This document shows, piece by piece, positions 10,985 through 23,100 of a stretch of DNA of 64,000 nucleotides. Origin of the DNA: Chinchilla lanigera. Its lineage: Eukaryota > Chordata > Mammalia > Rodentia > Chinchillidae. Below the pieces are notes generated by a model. It saw only the letters and a list, made by a program, of their open reading frames with translations, was not told where the DNA came from and did no database searches. The stretch covers positions 6,389,450 to 6,453,449 of the forward strand of contig NW_004955435.1 of NCBI RefSeq assembly GCF_000276665.1. Reading direction: 5' to 3'. How positions within the stretch are numbered: position 1 is the stretch's first letter; every line of letters starts with the position of its first letter. A program made the translations under genes and the position numbers.

Positions 10985-11885
10985 GTTGCTACATGGACAT
11001 GACAGTTTGTAATTCTTTTTTTAACCCCTCTTTCCCCTCCTTAGATCTCTTGGATGCCCTCATATGTATATTTATTATACATACATGATGATCACAGTCC
11101 TCAGCAGGACTGGTGCGTGCACACAGCACCTCATATCACCCTCCCCCTTTTAAACTTGTTTCCTTCTCCTCCTCCCCCTCCCTCTTTCCCTTAGTTCCCT
11201 TCCCATGTGCTAAAGATCCACCTTGTTTTTTTATTGTTTTCTATCTTTTGCTTTGCACTTTATTTACATATTGGGTCTGTCATATGAGAGAAACCATGTG
11301 ATGATGTTTGAGCCTGTGTGTCTGATTTACTGAACACTGTGGTCTCCACTTCACTACAGATGACACAGTTTTGTTCCTCTTTATAGCATAGTAGTACTCC
11401 ATTGTGCAAATAACACATTTTATCTATCCATTCATCTGCTGATGGACATATGGGCTACTTGCAAGATTTCTCCTTTATGAATTGTGCTGCTCTAGAGTTG
11501 GGCCTGCATGGTTCACTGTGATATGATACATTTAATTTTTTCTGGCAGCTACCTAGAAGGGGAATAGCTGGGCCAAATGAACTTCTATTTTTAGTTATTT
11601 GAGGAATCTCCGCATTGATTTTCATAGTGGTTGTACCAGTTTATAAGTCTACCAGCAATAAAGGGCTACTTTTCCCCTTCATCTTTTCCAGTATTTATTA
11701 TTTGAATTCTTGAAGACAGCTATTTTTTTCTGGAATGACATGGATCTTGATGATGTTTTAATTTGCAGTTCTTGAATGGCCAGTGATGTTGAACACTTTT
11801 TCATGTATTATAGCCATTTTTACTTCTTCATCTGAGATGCATCTCTTCACTTCAGCTGTCCAGTTTCCTATTGGGTCTGTAGCTG
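10985..11885 (-). mobile_element. L1 3' end (ORF2 C-terminus and 3'UTR), 5' truncated
   Basis: On the plus strand the classic reverse-complement L1 landmarks appear in order. A C/T-rich 3'UTR (11020-11200) is followed by AGTAGTACTCCATTGTGCA, a CCATTCATCTGCTGATGG block, GGAATAGCTGGGCCAAATG, GAGGAATCTCCGCATTGAT and ATGGCCAGTGATGTTGA. The element is 5' truncated near 11885. The purine-rich (in sense) 3'UTR is also seen in the L1 at 28.4 kb, suggesting related subfamilies. Confidence 0.9.
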
Positions 11886-13935
11886 AGAAAATGTGCTATC
11901 TATAAAACTACCTTCTTTTTCACCCTTGGTGTGGGCAAGAGGATGGTTATACACACAGCACATTTTCTCAACTAGAGAGTTCTGAAGCACTAAAAACAAG
12001 GAATCCATCATCCCACATATTGATAGGAACAAAGTTTGTACGTGTGTCTTAAACATTACAAATTACAATGTCATAGATTTTCCATATTAAAGTGTATTCT
12101 TATAATGAATGAAGTGTTACAAAACATTGCTGCAAAGCATTCTTTGTAATTCTGTTAGAAAGTTGGCTTCATGTTTTCCTAAATCCAAATATTTAACTTG
12201 AGATTTGGAAAGCGTCCTCATTATGCTGGGAGGCAGTTTTTCCTTCAATTATACAAAGACGCAATAAACATTGCCAAGGTTCAAGGCTCAAGTTATAGCA
12301 TTACTACAGCACCCCACCAGAGGTCATTTGAAGTTGGTAAAATAACTCCTGCAGGAAGAGACCTTTGACTTGAACAATGGAAACACCTATAATGTCTCCA
12401 GAGAATTGCCTAAATCAGTGAAATTGTCTTTTAGATAAAGTACATATTTTTCTGATTGGAATGATCATTTATTTCCAAATAGTGCCATAAAATTTTAAAT
12501 GAGCACACACCAAAAACCGTACAAAAAGAAATGAATTTATAATACTTTTGATTCACTGACCTGTAACTCACCTTTGAGAAACTGCTAGAAAAACACACTT
12601 GCCCCGTCTGAGTAAGAATGGGGTTTCCTCTCTGCCAGCTCATAAGCAAACCTCCTATCCCACCTTAGATATTGCCTCCCTTTGCTCTAACTTTGAACAT
12701 TCTTTAAAGCCCTCAGCAACAGTAGCATTTCTGTCCCTATAAGAAGGTAAGAATGGAGACACTTAAGAGTGGAAGGCCTGAGTAGGGCTCAAATGCTGCC
12801 CTGCCAAAGACAATACCTATTTAATCTATCATAAAGGGCTTGAATAAGGTTGCTAGCTGGCCCACTTTAAGTGGCAGGATGGGCACTGTCTACCTGTACC
12901 TTTTAAATAGCAGCTTTAGTATTCAAATGATTCTCGTACTAATGATAGCTAATTCATCTTTTTAGGTGAAGCATTGGTGAAATTGTCCAAATTGTTAGGA
13001 ATGTATTCTGTGAGTCATGTTAGCCGGTTTACCAGGTGAACTGAAAGTGAGTGGTTGAAAGAGATAAGGAGCAGGCAGGAATGCACAGATAATTTCATGT
13101 CAGAAAAAGTCCCGAGGGAAAAACAGCTGCACTTGCACAGTCTTTTAGCCCTGTGTAGTCTGAAGTGAGTTTCAGAGGGCAGCGTTCAGGTGATTTACAA
13201 TCCCAGTCTGCCCAAGATTGAGAAGTTTTATCCTACCCAGGATTTTCAGTACTGAAACTAGCAGAGCCTGGCAGATGGTACAATTGCTTGTTGGTCATCT
13301 TACTGAACAAGCAGATAAATACTTGCTACGTCCCCTTTCTGTCCTTCCAGATTAGGGCTTCAGTACCTGGGATAACTCAGAGAGATGGGAAAAGCATGAC
13401 TTTTCCAATCCATGAGTTATTGTTTACCTTGTTTGTAATTGGGCAAGAAAGTACAAGTTTTTCCCCTAAGCTTTTACTTTTACGAAATGAAGACAATAAA
13501 GTTTGTTTCACAAAATAAAAGGAATCAACATGCGGAAAAAAGGTTAATCAAAGAAAGATGAAGTAAGTGTCAGATTCTTTTAATTTTCAGAAGAGTTAGC
13601 CACTTGAGGAGTGTAAGAAGCTGTTTACAAAAGGCATATAAATATAATTTTCCACGGGAAAACTGAGGTTCCTCAGGCCTGTAAAAGGAGTCTTTATGTA
13701 GAGGTCATTTTACAGTTCTTGATTATGTCTGAATATTTGAGGCTTTTGAAATGCTGTGCTACATTATTAAGTGAATATCTTCTTTAGTGGGATTTCCTAT
13801 ATGACATCAGATATCCTTGACTTCGTCAGCACAGTAGGAAAAGTTCTCTCTCTCTCTTACCTCAAATCATTACTTTTGCAGCGTTTGGATTCTGAATCTC
13901 AGAGAGGGTGAATTGCTGCCCCTCACCAATCTGCC
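11886..13935. other. No recognised gene or repeat
   Basis: About 2 kb of AT-rich sequence without assignable repeats or a credible coding frame. The minus-strand frames at 11868-12056 and 12431-12649 are short and domain-free. Confidence 0.45.
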
Positions 13936-13985
13936 ATTTTATTTATTTATTTATTTATTCATTAATGTATTCATTTATTTATTTT
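13936..13985. repeat. (ATTT)n simple repeat
   Basis: Near-continuous ATTT units with a few interruptions, ending 20 bases before an LTR insertion. Confidence 0.9.
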
Positions 13986-14004
13986 TTGAGGAGTAGAAGC
14001 CTGA

Positions 14005-14376
14005 TGTCTTAGTTACTCTTCTCTCATTGCTGAGACAAAAGACCCAACTCCCAAAGGTAAAAGAGGAAAGGCTTATTTAGCTCACAGTCTGAGGAGGTCT
14101 CAGTCCACAATCAGAGATGCAAGGTGCAAGATGGCAGAGGGACAACAGTTCATGGTGGCAGAAGACAGCAAAAGCACCAAAGCTGGGGGTAATGCTCTCT
14201 CTGTCCTTTATGTTCTATGCAGGCTGCCCACTCTAGGGTGGGTGCAGCATTCACACCTTTAATCTCTGTGTTGGGCCATGAGTCAATCACAAACTCTAGA
14301 TTCAGCCATTTCTGAAAAGCCTGGCCCTCATGACTACGTGAGGCTTTAGGGGGACATCTAGACATAAGCCATAACA
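14005..14376 (-). mobile_element. ERVL-MaLR-like solo LTR
   Basis: On the minus strand it begins TGTTATGG and ends ...AAGACA, the TG...CA ends of an LTR. A GAGCTAAATAAGCC block lies near the 3' end, where the polyadenylation signal is expected. Flanks read CCTGA (14000-14004) and CCTGG (14377-14381), a likely 5 bp target-site duplication with one change. The block order is shared with four other LTRs in this window. The minus-strand frame at 14150-14377 lies inside it and is not a gene. Confidence 0.88.
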
Positions 14377-15179
14377 CCTGGGAATTGGGAAAGAATTGAC
14401 AGGAAAATTAAAAGCAACAGATATTGAAGAAGCAGACTATAATACAGGGAGGGAATGAAAGAGTCTGAACTTTCTCCTTAGCTTGACTTTCCTGAAGCAA
14501 ACAGAGCGCTGAGACCTCCAGGGAGAAATGGCAATGGACTTGGCTGGTGGTTGCTATGATCTGCAAGGACAGTGAGGGGTTTCACTTTCACAGGAATCCT
14601 CCCACAGATGACTGCTGGAGAGAGATCCCAGTGCAGGTGCACGCTATGTCTCTAGAGAGACTATGGGGTTGGGCATCATTCCAGGAAAGAAGTGAATGTT
14701 TTAATCTGAGACTCAAAATACCTGTGGGATGGATTCACTTCAGGGCACCCAGTGTTACTCTCCCACTGTGACTAGAAAAACAGTCATAGTAGACAGCCAT
14801 GGACAGGGACTTGAATGGAAAGAGATACCCTGGAGGGTTTGAGCTCAACTGGGAAGAACACCAGCCCTGCTCTCTGCAGCCAGAGATCAGGATTGGCTTC
14901 AAGTGCTCTAGGTTTGAAAGTCTCCGCATTGTATACTCCAACCCTCATCCTACTGCGTGCATCCAGCACAGATTTGGTGTCTGATTGCCATCTCTGTCTA
15001 CCTGCATGAGTAGGGACACATCTAGCCTTGGATATAATGCTGCTTGCATAAACAGAGTGGCCTCCAGAAGTGGGGCGAGCAAAAAACCCACAGATGAGGC
15101 AGAGGAAATTGAGATGTTTTTAGGCTCTGAAATTGCAGGACCTGGAAGGAAAACGCTCCTTGAAAAATACAGAGAAAAG

Positions 15180-15545
15180 TTTTTGGACTTTTTTTTGCTT
15201 TCCTCTCTTGCTTTACTGGTTTATTGGGGTTTGAAAAACTTTCCTTTGTTGTTTTTTCTGTTTTTTTTTTTTTTTTTTAATTCTTTTCTGTTTCTTCTTT
15301 TTCTTACTAATCCTTTTACCTCTCTCTTTTTCCTTTCTTTTTCCATCGATTTTTCTTTCTAATTTTTCTTATGATTATCTGCCAAATTTTCTCCCATGTT
15401 TCCTTTTCTCTTCTATTTCTTCTTTGTTTTTTTGTCATGTTTAGCTAATTCTTTAGATATCTTTCTACTTCCTAAAAGGCTCCTTCATCTCATTTCTCTC
15501 TCTTCTTTCTTTGCTCACATAGTTTAAGCTTTCCAATTTTTATTC
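15180..15545. repeat. Pyrimidine-rich low-complexity tract
   Basis: Strongly T- and C-biased on the plus strand, with a pure T run near 15260-15278. It produces the Phe/Leu/Ser-rich end of the forward frame at 14985-15362. It is probably part of the surrounding old LINE. Confidence 0.8.
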
Positions 15546-16356
15546 TTATATTCTCCCATTCTCAAACACCTACATCTTTAATAGTACAGCCATTAAGCTT
15601 TGCTAACGTTTAGATAGTTACTTAACACTATATAATGACTCAAATTCATTTGTACCACTACTGAAAGTATGACTGTTACATTTAGTACATATAAGCTGCA
15701 TGTCAATATCTAGGTTGTCTTAGTGTTTGTAGTATAACTATGGATTTCCTGCCTATGGTTAAGCATGATACATTATGATTTCTTATGGTATGTTATTATC
15801 CAATTTATTCTGAATGATACTACGTTAGCAGATTTGTTGGTATTGCCAGGGTTGCATAAGTATTTCTATTAATATGTTTTCTTTATATACCAACATCCAG
15901 ATCACCTCTGTAACATTAACAATACTGGGGCCATCCCCAGAGAATTTGGTGTTAGTCAAATGCAACTACATTTAGCCTTCCCAAATTAACAGATGTGGTC
16001 TGGTCTTGGGGCAAAACAAAGCACTACAATTAGCCATGCTCAAACTACTTTACTAAAAAGCAGACTCACAAAAGAGATTCCCACATTAGCAAAAACATGT
16101 TTCTAATGTAAGCATCCACAAATCTCAGCATAAACAAAACAAAGAAGAGCAAAACAAAACAGTCAAATAAAAAACAATAGACACATGAGAATACAAGCCA
16201 ATGAAATGCCTCCTAAAATTCCCAACTCCTCCAAAGCCAATTTATGGGACATCAAGAGGCAGAAAAGAAAAGGTCACATAGCAGAATTATTAGAAAAGAT
16301 AACGAAGGAGGTTAAAAACAGATCAAATAGGTGCTTGGCAGAAAAATAAGATATAT

Positions 16357-16464
16357 GGGGCTGGGGATTTAGCTCAGCAGAAAAAAGCGCCTGCCTGGCA
16401 AGTGCAAGGTCGTGAGTTCGGTTCCCCGTACCGGAGAAAAACCAAAAAAAAAAAAAAAAAAAAA
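16357..16464 (+). repeat. ID-like tRNA-derived SINE, young
   Basis: This is a full head-to-tail copy: GGGGCTGGGGATTTAGCTCA (A box region), CTGCCTGGCAAGTGC, a GTTCGGTTCC B box, GTACCGGAGAAAAACC and then an A-tail of about 20. The flanks share AAGATATA (just before 16357 and just after the tail), a short target-site duplication. It is close to the copy at 49.0 kb. Confidence 0.93.
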
Positions 16465-17345
16465 GATATAACTAAACTGGTAAGAAAAGTAATAAACAAA
16501 ATGATCACAGGGCTTTCAAAAGACACTAATAAAAAGTTAGCTGAGCAAAACAGAATAACACAAAACATGAATGGTCACTTTAGCTAAGAATTGAAGTCAT
16601 AAAAAGGCTTCACTTTGAAATCCAGGAGATAAAATATGATCGAAATCATGGGCAGCATAAGCAACTGGTGTGAGGACAGAAGTTCAGAACTTGAAGATAA
16701 GGATGCTCTCAAAGATCAACTACTTAAAGACACTTTAAAAACAAGACAACATGAAAGATGGATCCAGTAGCTACTAGTCAATGTAAGGAAGACTAAAATT
16801 GATTGGAATAAGTGAAAAAAATCAGAAAAAAAATAACATAAAAAACTCATTTAAAAAATAATACAGAAAACTTCTCAAATCTCTGAAATTTTCCTCAAAT
16901 ATAAGGAAAGAAATAAATGTATAGACCAAAAAAGACACATATAGCACTCCAAGTAGCCTGTTTAAAAGTAAACTTCTCCATGTCACATCCTAGTTAAAAT
17001 ATCAAAATTCTAACACAGGGACAAAATCCTAAAAGCTGTTACAGAAAAACAGTGATTAACTTATAGAGTTAAACCCATTAGAATTACAGCAGACTTCTCA
17101 ACACATAGCTGAAAGGCCAGGAGGACTTGGAGAGAAATGTTTCAGGTCCCAAAAGATCAAAACTTACAATCCTCACTTACATATTCTGCAAACCAGGCAT
17201 TTTATGAGCTCATAGTCCAATGACATCAGAAATCAATGGCAAAAGAAGAAACAGAAACTATGCAAATGCATAGAAACAATACCCTCTTGAATAATCAATG
17301 GATCACAGAAGACAAAAACCAACTGCTCTTTAAAATGATGTACAT

Positions 17346-18989
17346 CTTTCCTGATTTTACTTGTAAGTTTGGTTAAAATAGTGGATTTCCTTACTAGGTC
17401 CTAAATTAACAGAGCAGGTCAGGGCTACATTTAACACATATTTTACTAAAAACTTTTCATTTCATCTGACTTTATCTTCCCCTACTCCTTAGGAGCAGAC
17501 TTGACTCACTAAGTATATAACCATGGCACCTTTTTGGTACAGAAATCAGAAAACACATATGCTATGCGATTCCTAATGATAGTTCTTTGTATATTTATAT
17601 CTTGAAATCTTGTGGGTTTTTCTTTCACACTTTTGTTGATCATCGGCTTCTAGGGAACTCTCACTTAAATGAAATTCTTACACTAAGAAGAGAGAACAAA
17701 GTTTTAGTTTATTTCACAAAAATTCAATAAACTTTATCATCCTTTACATATAAGCATGTTTTTGTTCTACTTAATGTTTACTAGTTAAAGGTCAGTAGAT
17801 ATATTACTGTTCTCCAAAGGCAGAAATAAGAAGTCTGTTATGTGCTGAGCATTTTCATACCCTTATGGACCACCCTGACTACACTGCCAATTGTTCCCGC
17901 CCCTCTGAAGCACTAACGGTTACATTTAGCACTGCCTCTCTGCCTTTTCAACGCTGTTCTCTTGGAAAGCCAACTCTATAATTTCTCAGTTACTCACTAC
18001 TTTTCTAATTGATCAATTTTCACCTCAAATGATCTCTCATGTAAAGCTTTCTGCCAGAAAAAGTTAATGTAACTTTCTGTTCATATACCTGTCACTTCAA
18101 TAAACAATGATGTCTAACTATAGATTCATTCATTTTTTTGTATCCTTGGTTCTAAGGGTAAGTTCTGGCAATGCATATAAAAATGAAATAAACGTTGTTG
18201 AAAAATGAACAAATAGATGAATGACTTGTTAGATTAAGTTTAGCCATTAGCTTACTGCATAAAATGGTCAAGTAATTAAACTGTATATACCTCAATTTCC
18301 TTATGTATGACATGAAAGTGTTGGAATAGTTTATTCTTGTATTGTACCTAATTACTGTCTGTAGTACTAATTCCCCTTCTTTGGCCCTAAAGGCAGCATG
18401 AACATCTCAGTTCAGTGCCTGGTAACTCCCAATGCTTTTTGTATGTGAGTGAGTCTTCTTGTCAGTGGTCAGAATGCTCATAAGTAAGAGTGTTTCAGTT
18501 TTCAGCATAGACAGAGCCTGAATTAGAGCTACATCTGACCTGTAGCCTACCTTTTCTATAAATGAGAATTAAGCAATTGAAAATCACTTGATCAATTCAC
18601 TCATAAATTTTTCTTTCTGCTCTAGTTTTTCATAATATTATTAACATTTACTGAAATATCTCCAGTGCTCATTATTACCACTCAAATATTTTAAATAAAT
18701 TGAGACGAGGTGAATTTAAGAACTCACTCTTTCAAGTGTGTCTTCTTCAGTTTGTCCCTGAACTTTTAGGCTCACCTGGATCAGCACGCACTTGAACGTA
18801 ACAAACAGCACAAACCTTCCATCGCAACCCTCCACGTACATGCATTGAGCCACGTGGCTTCCAAGTTTGTCTTTCAATCATGTCAACCTCAGGGTTTTGT
18901 ATAATTCTTTCCCCCACATAACTCACTTCTCAAGAATGTAATACTTCAGTGTTGAGCAAACATCACTTCTGTCACCAGTCTTCAAAAGA
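17346..18989. other. No recognised gene or repeat
   Basis: AT-rich DNA without credible coding frames or assignable repeats. Confidence 0.4.
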
Positions 18990-19341
18990 TTCTGACTTTT
19001 GTGTTGATAGAAAACTCCCTCTTTTTCTCACTTTGATGAAGCAAGCTTCAAGCAGCAATGAACAAGGACTGGCTCTGGCCAGTAGCCCAAAATGAATTGA
19101 GGCTCTCAAGATCTCAAGAGTCCATCAAGAATGAAATTTGGCCAACAACCGCATAATCTTGAAAGCTGATCACTCCTGATCTTCCTTTCAGATGGGATGG
19201 CAGCCTTGACTGACTCCTTGATTGTAGCCCTATAGGAGAGAAGCTGTGTATAGACTTCTGACTCATAAAGCTATAATACATTTTTTATTTTAATCCCCTA
19301 AGTAGGTGGCAATGTTTTACACAGGAGTAGATAATTAACAG
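18990..19341 (+). mobile_element. MLT1-like (ERVL-MaLR) LTR
   Basis: The 3' half matches the remembered MLT1 LTR pattern in order: GGCCAACAACCGCATAATCTT, CAGCCTTGACTGACTCCTTGA with TTGTAGCCCTATAGGAGAG, CTTCTGACTCATAAAGCTA, then AAGTAGGTGGCAATGTTTTA and TTACACAGGAGTAGATAATT. The polyadenylation region is degraded. The 5' edge is uncertain. MLT1 is an old mammalian family, so this copy predates the ID-like SINEs. Confidence 0.75.
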
Positions 19342-19354
19342 TTAAACTCTGACT

Positions 19355-19863
19355 TATTCATTCACCCCATCTGTTCATTCTATAAATGTTAATGAAGTAT
19401 TTATTATATGCTGGAAACAACGTTGGCACTAGGGTTATAACAGTGAACAAGCAGGCATGCGTGTTGTCTTTTGAAACTTACTGTTGGTGAAAAAATCACG
19501 CCATCAAACTAGCAGTTTGATTAAGTGCAGTGAGGAGATATGGGAAGAATCACAGCATACTGAGGGTCTCTGTGGCAGAGGAGCCTGGGTAGTAATTTTG
19601 GTGTTGGGAGAGTTTTGCTAAGCATGTGATCTTTCATCTGCAGTGTGAAGGATGAGAAATTTCTCAGATGAAAAATGGGAGGACTCTTGCCAGGAGTGAC
19701 AAGGCATTTGATGACCTAGAGTTGAGAGTTTCCAGAAAGGATAGTTCTCTATCTTTGGGTCCAAGAAATAAAAGTCTATTTAGGAAAGTTGAGATAAGAT
19801 CATGAAGGCTTGGTAGTTTTCAAAACTAGGACTTTATCTTAAAGAAAACAGTCTATTAACAAC
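19355..19863 (-). repeat. L2 LINE 3' fragment
   Basis: The plus strand reads like the reverse complement of an L2 3' end: TATTTATTATATGCTGGAAA, then GGCACTAGGGTTATAACAGTG followed by AACAAGCAGGCA. Later blocks such as AGATCATGAAGGCTTGGTAG and AGGACTTTATCTTAAAG also fit. It is cut by the LTR that follows, and sequence beyond 20215 may continue it. Confidence 0.65.
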
Positions 19864-20214
19864 TGTCTTGGTTACTTTTCTCTCACTGCTAGGACAAAAT
19901 ACCTGATGCCCAAAATTAAGGAAGGAAAGTTTTATTTCACTTACAGTTTGTGGAGGTTTTAGTCCATACTTGGCAGGTTACAAGGCAGAGTGGCACATGG
20001 CAGAGGGCTACAGCTGATGGCGGCAGAACACAGCAAAAGCAACAACCACTAAAAGGGAGGAATGGCTCCAAGCACCCTCTTCCTCTCCCTTACATATGCA
20101 AACTACCCTCCCCAGGGTGGGTGTAGCTATCAAACCCATAATCAGTCAAACTCTAAAAGCCTGCCCCATGACCTCATGAGGCTTTGGGGGGACACCCACA
20201 CACAAACCATAACA
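19864..20214 (-). mobile_element. ERVL-MaLR-like solo LTR with perfect 5 bp TSD
   Basis: On the minus strand this runs from TGTTATGG to CCAAGACA and carries an intact AATAAA signal (TTTATT at 19931-19936 on the plus strand). The flanks are ACAAC at 19859-19863 and ACAAC at 20215-20219, an exact 5 bp target-site duplication as expected for ERVL-type integration. At about 351 bp it gives a good full-length reference for the family in this window. It interrupts an L2. Confidence 0.93.
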
Positions 20215-21904
20215 ACAACTTTTAACAAATAAAGGGCATATTGAAATTTTGGTCTTGGAAAAGGTATGGCTCATGCAGGGTAGCAGAGCTATGAAGATCT
20301 TAGGGGAATCAGAATTTAGTTAGGAAATTGACCTTGTACAAATATGTGAGTGTCAGAAATGCAAAGGAAGGCTCTTAAAGGGAGTTTTGCATAGAAATCT
20401 GAGAAGCCATGCCTATCCAGACACAAAAAGGAATATAAAGGAGTTGTTCACAGAAACTCTTATGGCAAGTGGTCACCTCTGTGTGGCCCTTTCCTCTGGG
20501 TGCCTGAGATCTGATAACGTGCCAACAGATGGAAGATCAACTGCTGGAAAATGAGCTGGACATTCTCCTAGGTTCACTTCTGGTTAGTCTATAGTATACA
20601 TCACTTCCTAATGTCCATCATTTATTGTGCTGAATGACTATTCTAATTAAAATATTAATTACATGAGTATAGATATATATATGGTCATATTCAGCTGGAG
20701 GCTGAAGCAGTGCCTGATTCATCAAAGTTAATAATAAATGGTCTTTGTATACAATTTGTTATAAAGCTATATATTTTGGGATCTTCAGTGATAATTTTTA
20801 AATTTGTTAATTGACTCTATTTTACTTATGGTGAAATCATACGTTTATCTTTAACTTAATTACAAATTTGTACGTATTTAGGTATCAGGGTTGAACCATT
20901 ATACTTTAATTCTTATTTCTTACTGTGGAGTTAAAAATCAACTTAATTTCACAAAGTATAACCTTTTTTTACTTCACACTGTCAAAAAATGATGACTTAA
21001 AATCTTACAATGAAAGGAAATTGTGCTATTAAATTAATAGTCATATGGGAATATCAATTATTTATTTTTTAAAATAATATTTATAATTAGTTCATATCTG
21101 ATGAATCTATTTTATCTAAAATAAGAAGTTCTCCCTGTGGTTCTGAATTTTCATATTACTAGACTCTCACCAGCAATAATTTCCCTAATTTGTAAACCTT
21201 GTAAAGTTTTTATGCTTGTTCTGCATATTGGGACTTAGATCAAGTGGCAGAAGTTTTCTGTTTCCATTACAGATGATGTCTTGTTAAGATAGAATTGATT
21301 TCAATAACTTGTTCTCCTGAGATAAAGTCACTTTGAAGTTTCATGAATAACTTACTATCGCATTTCTCATTATTGGTACTCAACAATTTCTTGTGCCTCT
21401 GAAGTTTTTTTACTTGCTAATGTTGCAAAGCTAAGTCTAGTTTTGGTTTGTGGAATCAGATGTGGCAGTGCGTTACTTGTCTACCGGGAAACCCAATGAA
21501 AGGTCCTTTTGAATATTGGCTGGTTGCCATACACACACAGTGGCTTCTTGGAGCAGTGTTTGTCAAACTCTGCCATAAATGGATGCAGACATCATGGGGT
21601 AAGTTGGACCATCACATAAAGCACTTGGATTCTTCTTATACTTTATCATTTTTGTTTTGTTTTGTTATTTCTCCTTTACCTCCTACGTCCATCCCATTTC
21701 ATTTATTTCTGTACTGCAAACTATACATGGACATTGTAGAAAGACGCTTCAAAATGGCAGAGTTGGGCTAAATTCCATCTCTGTTGGTAAGGGAAGTAAC
21801 AAATTACACAGGTTTGGGCATTTTATTTAGTTTGTCAGCCCTACATTTTCTCATTTTTAAGAGGGATCATTTTTATATGTCAATACTGTATGCAAACTTA
21901 AATT

Positions 21905-21906
<2 letters not shown>
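20215..21906. other. No recognised gene; possible L2 continuation at the start
   Basis: The first few hundred bases may continue the L2 interrupted by the LTR. The rest is AT-rich DNA with no credible reading frame. The 107-codon forward frame at 21448-21771 has no recognisable domain and no supporting splice or promoter context. Confidence 0.4.

Positions 21907-21936
<30 letters not shown>
21907..21936. repeat. (GT)n microsatellite
   Basis: Fifteen uninterrupted GT units. Confidence 0.95.
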
Positions 21937-21938
<2 letters not shown>

Positions 21939-22109
21939 TCTTTAACACACTGAAGATACTCAAAAATGTTAGTCACTAGTATAAAGATTGAATTAAAATT
22001 AGTATAAAAATTTGAGTGTACATTTAACCACCCTTTTCACTTAAGGAGCAGAACAAATTCACCCTGGGTGAAAGGGAAAGGCATGGGTCACGTGACCTTA
22101 ACTAATCAA

Positions 22110-22190
22110 GATGAGGATGTAGCTCAGTGATAGCGAATTTGCCTAGCATGAGTGAACCCTTGGTTTTATCCCTAGCGCTGCAAAACATAA
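22110..22190 (+). repeat. Old ID-like SINE
   Basis: The blocks GATGTAGCTCAGTGATAG, TTGCCTAGCATGAGTG and a TTATCCCTAGCGCTGCAAAA end follow the layout of an ID SINE. The middle (GCCTAGCATG rather than GCCTGGCAAG) fits a more ancestral ID form. There is no A-tail of note and divergence is high. Confidence 0.75.
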
Positions 22191-22322
22191 TTTAAATAAT
22201 CAGGAATCACTTTTCTAAATTAATTCAGAACTAGTTTTTAAAGTTATTTTTTCTAATATTATTATGGAATAATTGAGAAATAAAATAGGATATATTCAAG
22301 GAGTATCTGATAGTTTATTATA

Positions 22323-22350
22323 CATATATATATATATATATATATATAAT
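22323..22350. repeat. (TA)n microsatellite
   Basis: Continuous TA units close to the 3' end of the old L1, just upstream of the SINE. Confidence 0.93.
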
Positions 22351-22366
22351 AAAATTTATTCCCACA

Positions 22367-22482
22367 GGGGCTAGGGATTTAGTTCAGCAGCACAGCACCT
22401 GCCTGGCAAGCATGAGGTTGTGAGTTCAATTCCTGGTACCAGAAAAAATAAAAATAAAATAAATAAAAAAAACAAAAAAAAT
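22367..22482 (+). repeat. ID-like SINE with A-rich AAATA tail
   Basis: GGGGCTAGGGATTTAGTTCA, CTGCCTGGCAAGCATGAGG, a TTCAATTCCTGGTACC end and an A-rich tail with AAAATA units. The flanks ATTCCCACA and ATTACCACA look like a target-site duplication with one change, matching insertion into the L1 3'UTR. Confidence 0.9.
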
Positions 22483-23100
22483 TGATTACCACAACCAGAT
22501 TAATTAATCTAGCCATCAGTACATATTCTTTGTGTGTGATTGTGTAGTAAGAAAACTTAAAACCTACTCTTTTAGTAAATTTCAAGTACACAAAGCATGA
22601 GTAATTATGAATATGTTGTACATGAGATCTCCAGGATTTATTCATCTTATAGTTAAAATTTTTTTTCTCCAGAAAGTACTTCCGTATCTTGGTTATTGTA
22701 AATAATGTTTCAATGAACACTGAAGTGTAGATATCTCTTTGACATCCTGATTTCATTTTCTTTGGATATACACTCAAATGTGGGATTATTTTATTGTTGT
22801 GCCATTCATCTTCTGAGGAAACTTTATAATCTTTTCTATAATATATGTGCCAATTACATTCTCACTAATAACATGTAAAGGTTTGCTTTTCTTCACCCAC
22901 CAATTTCCATCCTTGCAAACATTTATTCTTGTCTTTTGGGTAACAGCCTCCCTTACAGCTACAACAAGATATCAAATTGGGTTTTGGATTTCTGGTTTTA
23001 ATTTGCATTTCTGTGATGATTAGTGATTCTAAATATCTTTTCAAACATACATCTTTTGCATGTTTTCTTTGGACAACTTCCATTCGGGTCTTTTTCACAT

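Larger units (their letters stand above)
14390..17345 (+). mobile_element. Probable old LINE (L1/HAL1-like) 5' half
   Basis: About 3 kb with the layout of a LINE 5' region. A moderately GC-richer leader (14390-15180) is followed by a long pyrimidine-rich tract (15180-15545) and then an A-rich, ORF1-like region (16570-17345). The last part resembles remembered L1/HAL1 ORF1 sequence, with blocks such as CATGTCACATCCTAGTTAAA and GGCCAGGAGGACTTGGAGAG. All reading frames are destroyed. A young ID-like SINE interrupts it at 16357. The family is assigned from memory only and the boundaries are approximate. Confidence 0.5.
22290..23100 (-). mobile_element. Old L1, 3' part (3'UTR and end of ORF2)
   Basis: The plus strand shows reverse-complement L1 3' sequence. 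It includes CACAACCAGATTAATTAAT, a TTTGTGTGTGATTGTG block, GTACATGAGATCTCCAGG, then TTGGTTATTGTAAATAATG and TTAATTTGCATTTCTGTGAT. The last two are conserved ORF2 end landmarks. It is interrupted by an ID-like SINE at 22367 and by an LTR at 23101, and the same L1 resumes at 23663. Confidence 0.85.

Noticed and set aside
10702..11088. 128-codon forward reading frame
   Set aside because: Hydrophobic low-complexity translation of T-rich DNA, running into an L1 3'UTR; no domain.
16366..16434. tRNA-Ala gene-like sequence
   Set aside because: It has A and B boxes but is part of a SINE with an A-tail and target-site duplication, and the same unit recurs many times in the window. It lacks a complete cloverleaf.
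22379..22777. 132-codon minus-strand reading frame
   Set aside because: It spans an ID-like SINE and old L1 3'UTR; no independent coding signal.
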